A stretch of DNA of 64,000 bases from NCBI GenBank assembly GCA_900073065.1, contig FJOG01000016.1, forward strand, positions 1-64,000, in the 5' to 3' direction. The translations under genes and the position numbers were made by a program. This DNA comes from Phialocephala subalpina. Taxonomy: Eukaryota; Ascomycota; Leotiomycetes; Helotiales; Mollisiaceae. Positions 1 to 11,165 of the stretch are shown here, one piece after another (position 1 is the stretch's first letter; the number at the start of each line of letters is the position of its first letter). Below the pieces are notes generated by a model. It was not told the origin of the DNA and made no database searches. It saw nothing but the letters and a program-made list of their open reading frames with translations.

Positions 1-172
<172 letters not shown>

Positions 173-830
173 CATTTAAATTTCTTAAAATAAATTTCGT
201 AAAATAAATCAATTAAATAATTATTAATTAAATTCTTAAAAAAGATTTATTAAAATATATTTAATTAATTTTATAAGCATATAAAAAATATTAAAGTTTT
301 TATAAATAAAATAATTTAATAATATTAATTTAATTTTATTAATATTAATTTGATTTTATTAATATTAATTTGATTTTATTAATATTAATTTGATTTTATT
401 AATATTAATTTGATTTTATTAATATTAATTTGATCTTATTAATAATTATTTGGCATTATTAATAATTATTAGTAATTAATTAATATTATCTCAATATTAA
501 AACCCAATTACTATTACTATTAATATTAATTCTAATTTAGTAATTTTCTAATAGAAATTTATTTTATTAATATTTATATTATATAATTAATTATTATTTT
601 AATTTTATAATTAAATTATAGAATTTAATTATATAATATTAGTTTTAAATTGAATTAAAAGTTAAATATTTGATTATATATTTGTATAATAATCTATAAT
701 AAATTTAATAATTAAATCTCTTTATAAACCTTTATAAATAAAATTTATTATTTTATTTTATTATTATTTGATATTATTATAATATACTTCAGTATTTCTT
801 ATATCCTTTATAATCGAAGGCGGGTTTACT
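173..830. other. AT-rich gene-free island
   Basis: The sequence is almost entirely A and T, with stops in all frames and no gene. Such blocks in filamentous ascomycetes are usually RIP-degraded repeats or centromeric/subtelomeric isochores; which applies here cannot be told from the window. The change to ordinary base composition between about 800 and 900 is abrupt. Confidence 0.85.
321..440. repeat. 20-bp tandem repeat, six units
   Basis: Six head-to-tail copies of a 20-bp unit, aatattaatttgattttatt, lie inside the AT-rich island. The middle four are identical; the first and last each differ by one base. The near identity suggests recent expansion within otherwise degraded sequence. Confidence 0.93.
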
Positions 831-1411
831 TTTGCAAATGAATTATAATTTTCAAATTGATTTTACCTTGGAATGGGATATACTTATTGGAATATCTCAT
901 TAACGCCCAATGGATTCATGAGTCAAGTAATTGCAAGTAGACCAATGGCCGTTGAGAATAAAATAGAAATCGGTTGTGATACTATCTAGAAAGTTAAACC
1001 ACAGTCGGTTGATATGAAGAAAAAGATTATGCAGAAGGAAAACTAAAGTCCAGTATAAGGTCGAGACTTTTCGGAACGGGAATGATCTCAGGTGCGGGCG
1101 GGCATTCAGTACCGAGTGAATGTTGGAGGCTGATTGCCCCAAATATACCCTACTTATTAAATCGCCCTACGGATCAAGGCTGATCTGATTTTGGTGGAAG
1201 ACAAAGATGCTTATCCGTTACTACTAGGTTGGCTATTTATCGAAGTAAAGTAGAGATCAATATGTATCTCTTCTTCCCATCTAAGATCTTACATCTCTGC
1301 ATATGACACACAGCGTGATCCTGGCGCCGAAGCATTTTGCCGGAATCCCATTCTCCCCTTTGAAATACATAATGGTACAAGACACCGTTTTGGGCCGCAT
1401 CGCTCATGAGA
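831..1411. other. Intergenic, no gene seen
   Basis: Normal-composition DNA between the AT island and the 3' end of MRM1. Short open frames exist here, but none shows recognisable protein features. Confidence 0.6.
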
Positions 1412-3292
1412 CTAGAATAAATCTCCCTGGGGTGCTGCAGTCTTTTCAGGCTCGGGATGCTCGGTCGTCGACGATGCTTCCTTCACATTGCCTTTCACTC
1501 TCAGGAAAGCATTGCAAAGAATACCAGCCGCGACACCCACATTCAAGCTATCGACATTGTGACCCTGGCCACATCCTTCAATGTACAGCTCCACGTCTGC
1601 TTTGCTTCTAAGATTCCAACGCAGGCCTTCACCCTCACTGCCCAACATCAGAATGCTTGGCGACTCTGACAGAGGATCACCAAGGTCATCAGTAGACACT
1701 GATCGCGGCATTGTTGGGTCGTTGTTGGTTGACGGCGCTACACCTGCAAATATTTTCCACCCCGCACGTTGAGACTCGACGACGAAACCAGCAGGTGTAC
1801 TAACCGAAAGCAATGTTATGTTCTCAGAAGCGCCCGCGGAAGCCTTGAGCACGACGGGAGAGAATGGGGCGCTATTTCGGGTCGAGATAGCAACGGAAGA
1901 GGCACCTAAGAAGGAGGCCGTTCGCAAGATGCCTCCAAGATTTTGAGGGTCCACTATGCCGTCCAGTAGAAGGACTAATGGTTTCCTTCCCTCAGGATGT
2001 TCAATGAAATTGGTTGTGCCATTGACGGCAGCTTCTTCTCGTGACTGATAGCCAACAGTTACTTGATACCCCGTGCGACCATCCTCCGTCGTGAGTTGTC
2101 CTAAACTCGTAACTGGCAGCCGTGGAAGAGGAGAGGCTTCGAGAATGTAGCCATTGTGTGGACGGCCTGAACTCAGCTTCTCCATCAGGCGAAGCCCTTC
2201 GTTTCCCACTCGCAGCACTTGGACACCGATTTTACGTGCATGCATTTCGAGCTGATTGTCACGTTCGGCACCTTCCCGGTTCTCTCCACTGTAGATATAG
2301 AGCTTATACAGTTTTCTCCGAGGTGTCCGTTGGCTCCTCAAAGCGGCTTCAACCACTGAGGTTCCATACCTAAACAAGCTCTTAGTTAGCATGGCAGCTC
2401 ACTCATCCCTAGACTAGAGCTGTATAAGCAATGTGGCTTACAGAAATTCTGAAGCAGGAGTGGTGTACGGTATCGAGAGAGGGACTCTTTTGTCTGTTGC
2501 AAGACCATGACGAGGTTGCTCTGAAGTAGCGATGCGTTGTTTAGAGACGTTGGTGGAAGTTCCTGTCGAAGGTCTTTTGTTCGCCGCGTATGACGCCTCC
2601 CTCGGTCTCGGCGATGCAGCTTCATAATCGCGAGAAGAGCGATACGAACTGCTGGATTTCCCACCATAATCACCAGCTTCACGGGTGTCTGAAACTTGAC
2701 GCCGAGAATGGTTTGAGTACCCTTCGGAGTTTCGAGGTCTAAATGGCCTTTCACGAGGTGTCGGTGAAGGATAATCCCCACAGGTAGAATCAGGGCGGTC
2801 TCGAGCACGCGATGACCGTACAAGAGAATCCTTCTTGTCTCTTTCTTTACTGGAAGGTCTATTCCCGGATTTCGAAGGTTTCCCGAAACGAGATTCCCTG
2901 GTATCCTGTGTATTGTGAGGTTGATCACCAAACCTCGAGGACTGCCCAAAACGAGACTCCCGTGGTCTCTGAGGTCGATCGCTGAACTTCGGGGATCGTA
3001 CAAACGGAGTAGCTTCCTGTCTGCTGTCCCTTATGCTGGAGTCGAGTCCTGAGCTGCCTCGTTCCCCATTATGTCTCTGCGAATAGCCAGACCCCCTCGA
3101 TCTGGTCGCAGAGGATGCCGGCCATGCTTCTGATACTTGGTCCCTATTCACAGGCTTTCTACCTTCATATGGGGAAGACTTTCGGAGAGCGCGCTCGATA
3201 GCGGTGTTGACCCTGTTTTTGACGTTAGGGAAGTGCTTTGCAGAGTGATTGACTATACAAACGAGGAAGCTTTTCCGACGTGATACCGGCAT
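1412..3292 (-). CDS. MRM1: Mitochondrial rRNA 2'-O-ribose methyltransferase (MRM1-type, SpoU/TrmH family)
   Basis: Two exons (3292-2442 and 2369-1412) joined across a 72-nt intron (2370-2441, donor GTAAGC, GCTAAC branch, TTTAG acceptor) give about 602 residues. The C-terminal third has the three SPOUT motifs: DPQNLGGILR, LGSEGEGL and DSLNVGVAAG. These form the trefoil-knot SAM site. Upstream is the SpoU substrate-binding segment with RRKLYKLYIY. The N-terminal exon is basic, Arg/Ser-rich and low complexity, and starts with a plausible mitochondrial presequence. In yeast, Mrm1 makes Gm2270 in mitochondrial 21S rRNA; the same role is inferred here. The splice is supported because the protein reads straight into SVVEAAL across it. 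The gene is divergent from the Mit1-like remodeller about 380 bp away. Confidence 0.9.
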
Positions 3293-3672
3293 CGATGTAG
3301 ATTGACGATAGGACTCCTCAAAACTGGTGCCCTCTTTGATAGAACATGACTGAGCATTGCAATCTGTTGCAATTGCTACCTATGCAGGATGATGCTAGCC
3401 CTCTGGAAAATTTCTCGGGTTGGCCCCTTGCTTTCCTTATCGCGATAAGGTTAAGGGTTGAAAAAATGCGCGTCCGCGTCGCGTCAAGAGAATCACAGCA
3501 ACCAGCATCCTGCTGCAACCTCATCCAATATTTCAGAGCCACGGCGGACTCGAACATTTGCCGCAGGCAGCGAATATACAGTGATCGGCAAGTCTATTGT
3601 GATGTTCGAAACATTCCGCTGAAAAGATGAGACTAACTCCACCAGGTTTCTTTCGCAGCCCACGCGCTCGAC
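3293..3672. promoter_or_regulatory. Divergent promoter region, MRM1 / Mit1-like gene
   Basis: 380 bp separate two start codons facing away from each other, so both promoters must lie in or overlap this interval. No clear TATA element was seen. Confidence 0.5.
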
Positions 3673-6600
3673 ATGTCTTCCAGTCGCCATGTATCTGATT
3701 CCGAGGCCGATTCAGAAGAGTCGTCGCCAGTCGACTTGGTTCGTACACCAGAACCGGAGCCTGAAGATGAAAGTGCAGATCGGTCTCCTCCTCGATCAGT
3801 ACTATCCCACAGATTTCGAGCTTCTCCTTCACGACACGACCAGACCGACCGCGAGAGAAGTTCCGTCGCAGTGCTAGTACCTCCGCCAGCCAGACCTTGG
3901 GAATACCAGCCTTTTCAAGGAGATACAACGGTTGATACTGTCCTAGAAGGCATCGAGGACTCAGATGGCGTCTACCGTTATAAGATAGAATATGAGGATG
4001 GACGGCAAGAAGAAGTGAGTAGAATTTCAGCTCCCTTCGTTTTGTCATTTGCCTACTCTTGGGCACGTCGAAAGGCCTATGAGGTTCGATTCGCAATTTG
4101 CTTCGGATACTTGGTTGGGTTTGCCCGTAACTCGAATTGAAGACATCTTGCACAAGTAGAACAAGGCATTATCCGATTGCCAAGTTGGCATGCCGGTGCT
4201 TATTCCTTCCTCGCTGCAATTGCCATACTTTTCGTCTGCGCTTCTTCCTTTATGTGAAATACTTTGGAGAAGAGAGAATCGCATTGGATGGTGAATTGCC
4301 CATACCTGCAGGATTTGGCCCATAAGTTGTGTTTTGGGAAGAGAGATGGGCAATGTCCAGCGCTTTGAAAATGTTGAAAGGGTCAATGCCTAGTATGCAT
4401 ACAACACCAGATTGCAGGCAAATCTTTGCTTTACCTTCAGAGCAGACGAAGCTGATAGTGTCTCAAGAGATAATTGTATACTTGCGCAGCTTTGACATGT
4501 GTAAACCTCTGCCTTCTAATTCCTGCTTTGAGGTCAGGATCTACCTCTGAGATTGTGGCTATTAGAGGTAACCCCTTCCTTTGTCTGTCATTCCTTCAAT
4601 TTCGTAACACTCTCCGCAATAATTTCATATGTGGTCCTCTTTTAATTGGGTAGGGGCGGGATCACGCTAGCGCCTCCTCCCACCTGTTTATAAGTTCATA
4701 ACTTATCCTCTCCATCTTCAATCTTCAGCCCTTCACTGCTTTCTGTCACAAATCCCATTGATCATTTTGCCTCACCATTGAGCAACCTTTGTTCACCCCC
4801 ACCCGTTATTATCTGCTTATTTCTACCTTATTGGCAGCCCTTGGGAGTGCGCGACTCACCGCGTCCACCTGCGAACAAGAGCTTGCTTCGACTGAGGAGC
4901 AGCCAGTCGGCTCTTCACCTTTGATATCAGCTGCCTTCAACATATTACACATGGGAGCTCTCCATGGCTTCGACTTCCATGGATTGGGTCCGTCTAGTTT
5001 GCGCTTCCCCGTCCTCAATAGTTCGCTCTCAAAAGATAACCAATACTGACGTTATGCAACACAGGTTTCTGAGGATAAGCTCCTAACTCTTCGAAATGGC
5101 CAGAACGCCCTAGACTTCTACAATACCCAAGACGCCGAAATCTCAGATATCAAAAGCTCGAGCGAAGAACCCAGCATGTCTTCAACTGGCGTTGGCAAGA
5201 GGACTCGAACCAGAAGAGAGAACAATGGATTTGTGGATAGCTCCACCTTACAAATCAACTCCGACGAAGATGAGCTCTATGCAGACCAAGTTGCGACCAA
5301 GAGACGTCGTGTCGAGAAGGCATCAAGCTACCAGTCAACTCGCACCAGTACACGTCAGAGTAGTAGGATTAGGAACAGCGAAGGCCAGTCGAATGCAGTT
5401 GGTGATGAACAGAGCTCGGATTCAGATGATATTCTACCAACCAAACGTGGCACACGCAGCTCAGCCCGAGTAGCTAACGCCAAACCTGCCAAGACTCTCT
5501 TAAGGCTGATGAACAAATCGTCAAATGCTGATGAGGACGAGGATGAGTTAGCCGGTGAAGAGCAAGATGAGACTGACGACTCAGATATTGTGTTCAAGCC
5601 ACAGAAGCAACAACGCCGTACCATGGACCACCGAGGGAGATCCGCCTCGAAAGGCAAGAGAGGTAGACCTCGCAAGGCTGTCAGCTCGTCTTCTTCTCCA
5701 GAACGAGCACAGCCGAGTCGGCGCTCAGGGAGAGATAGGGTGATCAAAAGCATGAAGGAGCGTGACATGGATGAGGAAATATACGCCGATGATGCCCCTT
5801 CGAACAATGCTCCGAAAGTTATTAGCGTTCGCGAGATCTTCCAGCCTATATCCAAACAGGATCCGTTCGCCATACTCCACTCCAAAGCCTGCGATGTCTG
5901 CTCAGGCGTTGGACCCAATTCAAACAAGGGCAACAGCCCTTTGGTTTACTGCCAAGGATGCTCGACCGCAATTCACAAAGTCTGCCTTGGGCATCGGAGC
6001 GGCAGAGATCATCTGGTCACTAAAGTTGGCCATGAGGATTTTGTTTTGCAATGTCGCAGATGTATTGGCATGGCCTCGAAGAAAGACCATCTGGCCCCAC
6101 GCTTGGGTGCCTGTCAATCATGCAAGAAGGAAGGCTTATCCTGTGCAGCATTCTCACTGAGGCGGACGGCAAAGCAAGAAGAGAAGCTCAGAGAAGAGAA
6201 CAACGGACAGGACCCAATCATCGAAGTACCTCGAGACTTGGTCAATAACCCCGAAAACGTGCTGTTTAGATGTACTTCTTGCCAGCAAGCGTTTCATTTC
6301 GAGCATCTCCCACCTATTTCTAAGAATTCCAAAACCCCTTCGGATGTCGAGGAGCTTCACAGAGATCGTTTCAAGCAGTACGCCCCTCGATGGCAGTGCA
6401 AAGAATGCCTCGATTCTGCTACTGCAAAAGTGCAAACGTTGGTGGCTTGGAGACCGATCGATCAAGAATCGTATGATGTTGATCAGGACTTTGAAGATTT
6501 CCGTGAGGATGAGAGGGAGTACCTCGTCAAATGGGAGGACCAGTCATACTTCAAGTGCAGCTGGAAGCCTGGCAGTTGGGTATGGGGCACGACGCCTGCT

Positions 6601-9600
6601 GTAATGCGAAAGGCCTTCTTCAAACGAGACGAAGGAGCAAACACCCTTCCTAAATGGAGCGAAAAAGAAGCGATACCCGAAGAATTTCTTCGTATCGAGA
6701 TTGTTCTGGACGTTGAATACGACGAGGAATTCGAACCCGAATCAGAGGAAGCTGATAAGGCTGCCATCAACATGGTGGAGCGAGTCTATGTCAAATTCCA
6801 GGGCCTTAGCTATGATGAAGTAGCCTGGGAAGAGCCTCCGAATCCTGAGGATGAAGATCGCTGGAGCGACTTCGTGGCGGCTTACAATGAATATGTTGTG
6901 GGAAAGTATTTCAAATCGCCTTCAGCTGCAACAATGAAGGAGCGTGCCGAGACTTTCCGCTCCCTAAATTTTGGGAAGAAGGTCGAATTGAAGAAGCAGC
7001 CGTCCGCTTTGACTGGTGGGGATATGATGCAGTATCAAATGGAAGGGTTGAACTGGCTTCTGTATAACTTTCATCAGAAGAAGAACGTTATTCTTGCTGA
7101 TGAAATGGGGCTCGGAAAGACTATTCAGATCATATCTTTCATTGCCTCGCTCGTGAAGGGCAGTCCTAAGGTGTGCTCAATCTACCCCAGACGGCTCCAT
7201 AGTTACTAACAGGATTAGTGTTGGCCTTTCCTCGTGGTCACTCCCAATTCAACCTGTCCGAATTGGAGAAGAGAAATCAAGAAATGGGCCCCTGGACTAC
7301 GGGTAGTCACATTCTATGGCGGAAAGAAGGCTCGAAAGATGGCTATGGACTATGAACTCTATCCGGACCATTGTTCTGATCTCAGAGCCCACGTCGTGGT
7401 CACTTCGTATGAAGGACCTGTTGAGGACAGCAGCAGATCGTTCTTCCGCAAGATTAAGTGGGCAGGCATGATTGTTGATGAAGGTCAACGTCTCAAAAAT
7501 GACGGGAACCTGTTATATGGTGCCTTAATGGCCCTGAAGGTTCCCTTCCAGGTACTTCTGACAGGTTTGTGTTCCTAATGATAAGAGCATGTCCGGATAT
7601 TTACTGAACGTTTATTACAGGCACCCCGCTCCAGAATAACAAGCGCGAGTTGTTTAACCTACTTCAATTCCTTGATAGTTCTATCAACGCAGCTGAACTA
7701 GACGAAGAATATGCCGAGTTGACGAAGGAGAATCTGCCTGAACTGCATGAGCTCATTCGGCCCTTCTTCTTGAGGTAACAAGGCCCATCCTCACTTGTTT
7801 GAAGATCGTTAATCTCTGTCGCAAGGCGAACCAAGCTTCAAGTCTTGAAGTTTCTTCCCCCAATGGCCCAAGTCATCTTGCCAGTTACTATGAGCGTTTT
7901 GCAGAAGAAGCTGTACAAGTCAATCCTCGCAAAGAATGGAGAGCTCATCAAATCTATCCTCGGACAGAATAAGGCCGCCCTCAAGCCAACTGAGCGGGGC
8001 AACTTGAACAACATCCTTATGCAGCTGAGGAAATGCCTTTGCCACCCTTTCGTCTACAGCGAGTCAATTGAGGAGAAGAACCTAGACGACAGTGCTTTGC
8101 ATCGGAATCTGATTGACGCATCTGCCAAGCTTCAGCTTCTAGAGATCATGCTTCCAAAACTGAAAGAACGTGGCCACCGTGTTCTGATGTTCAGTCAGTT
8201 CCTGAGCCAGCTCGACATAATGGAGGATTTTCTTAATGCTATGGGCCTAAAGCATCAACGATTGGATGGAAATATTCCCGCGTTAGAAAAGCAAAAGCGC
8301 ATCGATGCCTTCAACGCGCCGAATTCACTAGACTTTGCCTTCGTCCTCTCGACTAGAGCTGGAGGTGTGGGCATCAATCTAGCCACTGCGGATACCGTCA
8401 TTATCTTGGTATGGCACATATCGCATGAATACAATTGACATTGCTAACTCCAGACTAGGACCCCGATTTCAACGTGACTATTTTTCATCTACGAAAAAGA
8501 TAACTGTGCTGACATCTCTCTAGCCCCATCAAGATATTCAAGCGCTGTCTCGTGCTCACCGTATCGGACAGAAGAACAAGGTCCTTTGCTTTCAATTGAT
8601 GACAAAAGACAGTGCCGAGGAAAAGATCATACAGATCGGTCGTAAGAAGATGGCTCTTGATCACGCTCTTATCGAGAGCATGGGGGCCGACGACGACAAC
8701 ACAAATGATCTGGAAACTATCCTTAAACATGGTGCGGAGGCTTTGTTTAATGAGGACGATCGCAATAACATCCATTACAGTTCAGCATCTGTAGATCAGC
8801 TTTTGGACCGAGCACAGGTTGAAACTACGAACTCTGATGAAGAGAAGACTGCAGAATCACAATTTTCCTTCGCGCGCGTTTGGGCTAACGATAAAGGTGA
8901 TCTTACGGAAGACATCGAAGCTACCGATGAAGAATCAGCAGCCCCGAATTCCGATTTTTGGGACCAGATTCTGAAGAAGCGCGAAGCGGAGGCTGCCGCA
9001 GAAGCTGCAAGAAACATGCAGACTTTCGGACGCGGAAAGCGTACCAGACAAGTGGGTAATGACCTTCAGCTTATCATACATTCTGCTAACCTGGACAGAC
9101 AATCGATTATCAGAAATCCAACTTGGATCTGGACGACGATATAGCAGATTCATCTCCTCTCAAGCAACCTGCCAAGCGCAGACAAGGAGACTCCGCAAGC
9201 GATCTGGACTTTCCTGGCGTTGGTGACTCAGATGGGGACGATGATTCTGATGTGGGCCTAGTCGATCCTCGAGAACTTTCGTCAGGGCCACGTTCCGGAT
9301 CAACTCCAATTAAAGGTACAAAGAAAGGTTCTTCGCTCCCAAACCCCCGAACCCCCCCGATGAAGCTCAATGGCTTTGTCAACAAAGTGAAGCCTACGTC
9401 TGTAGGCAGAACTATCACTCTCCATCGTCCAGCCAAATCTAGAAGGCAGCAAGGATCAGTGCAACAGTTATCTACCCTTCAACCTAACCCCAAGAAAATT
9501 GGTATGGGCAACAGAACAGAAAGCTCTAAAAAGCGGCCGACTTCCAGCAAAATCCAGACTAACAATGCAAATGGTCCAACTACTGTTTTGACTTTGCGAA

Positions 9601-10684
9601 CTACGCAGGACATCACGGCCAAAAAAATCCAAGATGCTCTGGGTAAGGTGCCTCCGCGAAAGAACAAGGAGACTGCCGGGAATCTACCAGCTGGCTCTGC
9701 GATTTCACCCGCACAGAATAGCAATAGCAATAGCGCTCAAGCGAAGCTAATGGCCAAGTCAGTTGACGCCACCAAGCCTCGAAGTACCGGCGCTGTCAAG
9801 TCAATGATACCAGCCATGAAGAGTCTTGATGCGAATCAAACAAAGTCCAAAGCAGCAGCAGCCAAGACAGGACCAGCCGTGAGTAGCGACCTGTCCAAGT
9901 CTAGAGCTCCTGTTCAGGATAAGAATCACTCCATGGCCACAGACCTCCCATCGCAAGGAGCTAGCAGTCCATCCATTTCCTATGATATTGCTCGTTCATT
10001 TGGCGGAGATGCATCTGTCACTGCAGATAACAGTTCCCCAGCCACCGATGCTAACGAATTATTCATGCAGACAACATCCTCCGTCAATCCAATAACAGAT
10101 CGAGCCGAGGCCGCTCTCCCGGATTCAGCCCGACGCAAGTCCCCTCAAACTTCCAACGCCCTGACGACAGCTCAGGTCGAGATCATGGTCCTGGATTCGC
10201 ACCAACACGCGTCCCTTCAAAGCCCTTCAGAATGAGCTCTCCCAAGGCAGTGCGGCCACAACCACTCCCCAGCAGCGGTCACTCGGTCAGCCAACGCTCA
10301 AACAAACCTGAGCTCAGCAATACTGCTCACAATCGTGGTCATGCTCCTCCTAACCCAAACTCAATAAAGCCCATACTCCCTCCATCTCGCCATAGTGATC
10401 CTTTCAACCATCATCCGCCGCCGCAGATTCCTCCATGCCAGTCCTGTCGATCTCGTCATCCAGCTAGGCCATGTCCTCCGCAGAGCAAGAAAGGCGGTCA
10501 TTGCGACAAATGTGGGGTCGGGCATCTCGGAATCATAAGTACTTGCCCCAATGTCTGCTCGGAAGTTCAGCTGCGCATTTTCATCGATGATTTACGCTTG
10601 GCTAGGCATGAGCCTCCGGTTGAAGCTCTCCGTGCAGTATTAAGGCTGGAGCTCTCCAAAAGAACAGCACGGGGGAAGCACTAG
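3673..10684 (+). CDS. Mit1/CHD-like chromatin remodelling ATPase (PHD, chromo-like, SNF2 helicase)
   Basis: Exons inferred: 3673-4014, 5065-7170, 7219-7564, 7621-7774, 7826-8408, 8459-8473, 8524-9051, 9099 to about 9993 (donor unresolved), 10071-10684; about 1860 residues. In order: an N-terminal chromo/Tudor-like fold split by intron 1; PHD-type zinc clusters from about residue 390 (CDVC...CRRC) and about 465-565; chromo-like segments ([15 protein letters not shown]); SNF2 motif I DEMGLGKT near 793; helicase C with [10 protein letters not shown] and RAHRIGQ; a serine-rich tail; and a C-terminal Cys/His cluster ([12 protein letters not shown]) near 1779. This matches the fungal Mit1 class, whose S. 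pombe member is the SHREC nucleosome remodeller in heterochromatin. The Walker B position reads DEGQ instead of DEAH (7477-7488). Exon 6 is only 15 nt. The acceptor at 10070 (GCTAAC branch, ATGCAG) is good, but no strong in-phase donor precedes it; 9994 or 9967 fit the frame. Confidence 0.87.
4640..4790 (+). promoter_or_regulatory. Promoter-like segment inside the long first intron
   Basis: Within the 1050-nt intron 1 (4015-5064) lies a GC-rich block followed by TTTATAAG (4687-4694) and a C/T-rich tract, a layout common upstream of fungal start sites. It could drive a shorter transcript starting at the in-frame ATG at 5176. This is inference only. Confidence 0.35.
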
Positions 10685-11165
10685 GTCACTATGGCCTTGT
10701 GTGGTTTCTCCCTGCATATTTGTTTGTGTAAGTGATCTTGATGCAAGATTTTAGTCACTGGCGTATCATGCATATGCTCTTGTACCATCCCAAATTAATC
10801 AATAGCTGACTCCCGATTAGGTACATGCTTTTTCCTTCTCAAAAATCAACTATGAGATCCATGGCCAAGACACACCATCCATCCACGACTACGACCTCCC
10901 ACGAGATCTCATTTGGAGGGCAGGCGTTGCAGGTTATGCATGCATAGTCTGGGTTGGGGGAGGGGTCTTAATCAGTCTCATTTCCGGTGGGGACCGGTCA
11001 CTTTGTAATGAAATTAGAACACATGTTTTCCAGAAACTACAGTGTACCCGGCTCGTCGTGTGAGTGAGAGCGGTGCTAAAAGACTGATGCCAAGCAAGGA
11101 AGACATTCTACCTCGAAGATTCGGTCCCCTCGAAGCTTCGTACTACCAACACCTAAATGTACCGT
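10685..11165. other. Convergent intergenic region
   Basis: Tail-to-tail spacer between the remodeller and the ferric reductase. It should hold both 3' UTRs. No gene is seen. Confidence 0.6.

Noticed and set aside
321..440. Regular repeats considered as a CRISPR array
   Set aside because: Units are directly adjacent with no spacers, in a eukaryotic AT-rich island.
2386..3003. 205-codon minus-strand frame
   Set aside because: It overlaps the first MRM1 exon in another frame. The MRM1 frame joins in phase to the methyltransferase domain, so this one is a shadow of low-complexity coding sequence.
4789..5049. 86-codon ORF inside intron 1 of the Mit1-like gene
   Set aside because: It begins with a hydrophobic stretch but has no family resemblance, and the splice from 4014 to 5065 joins a conserved fold directly.
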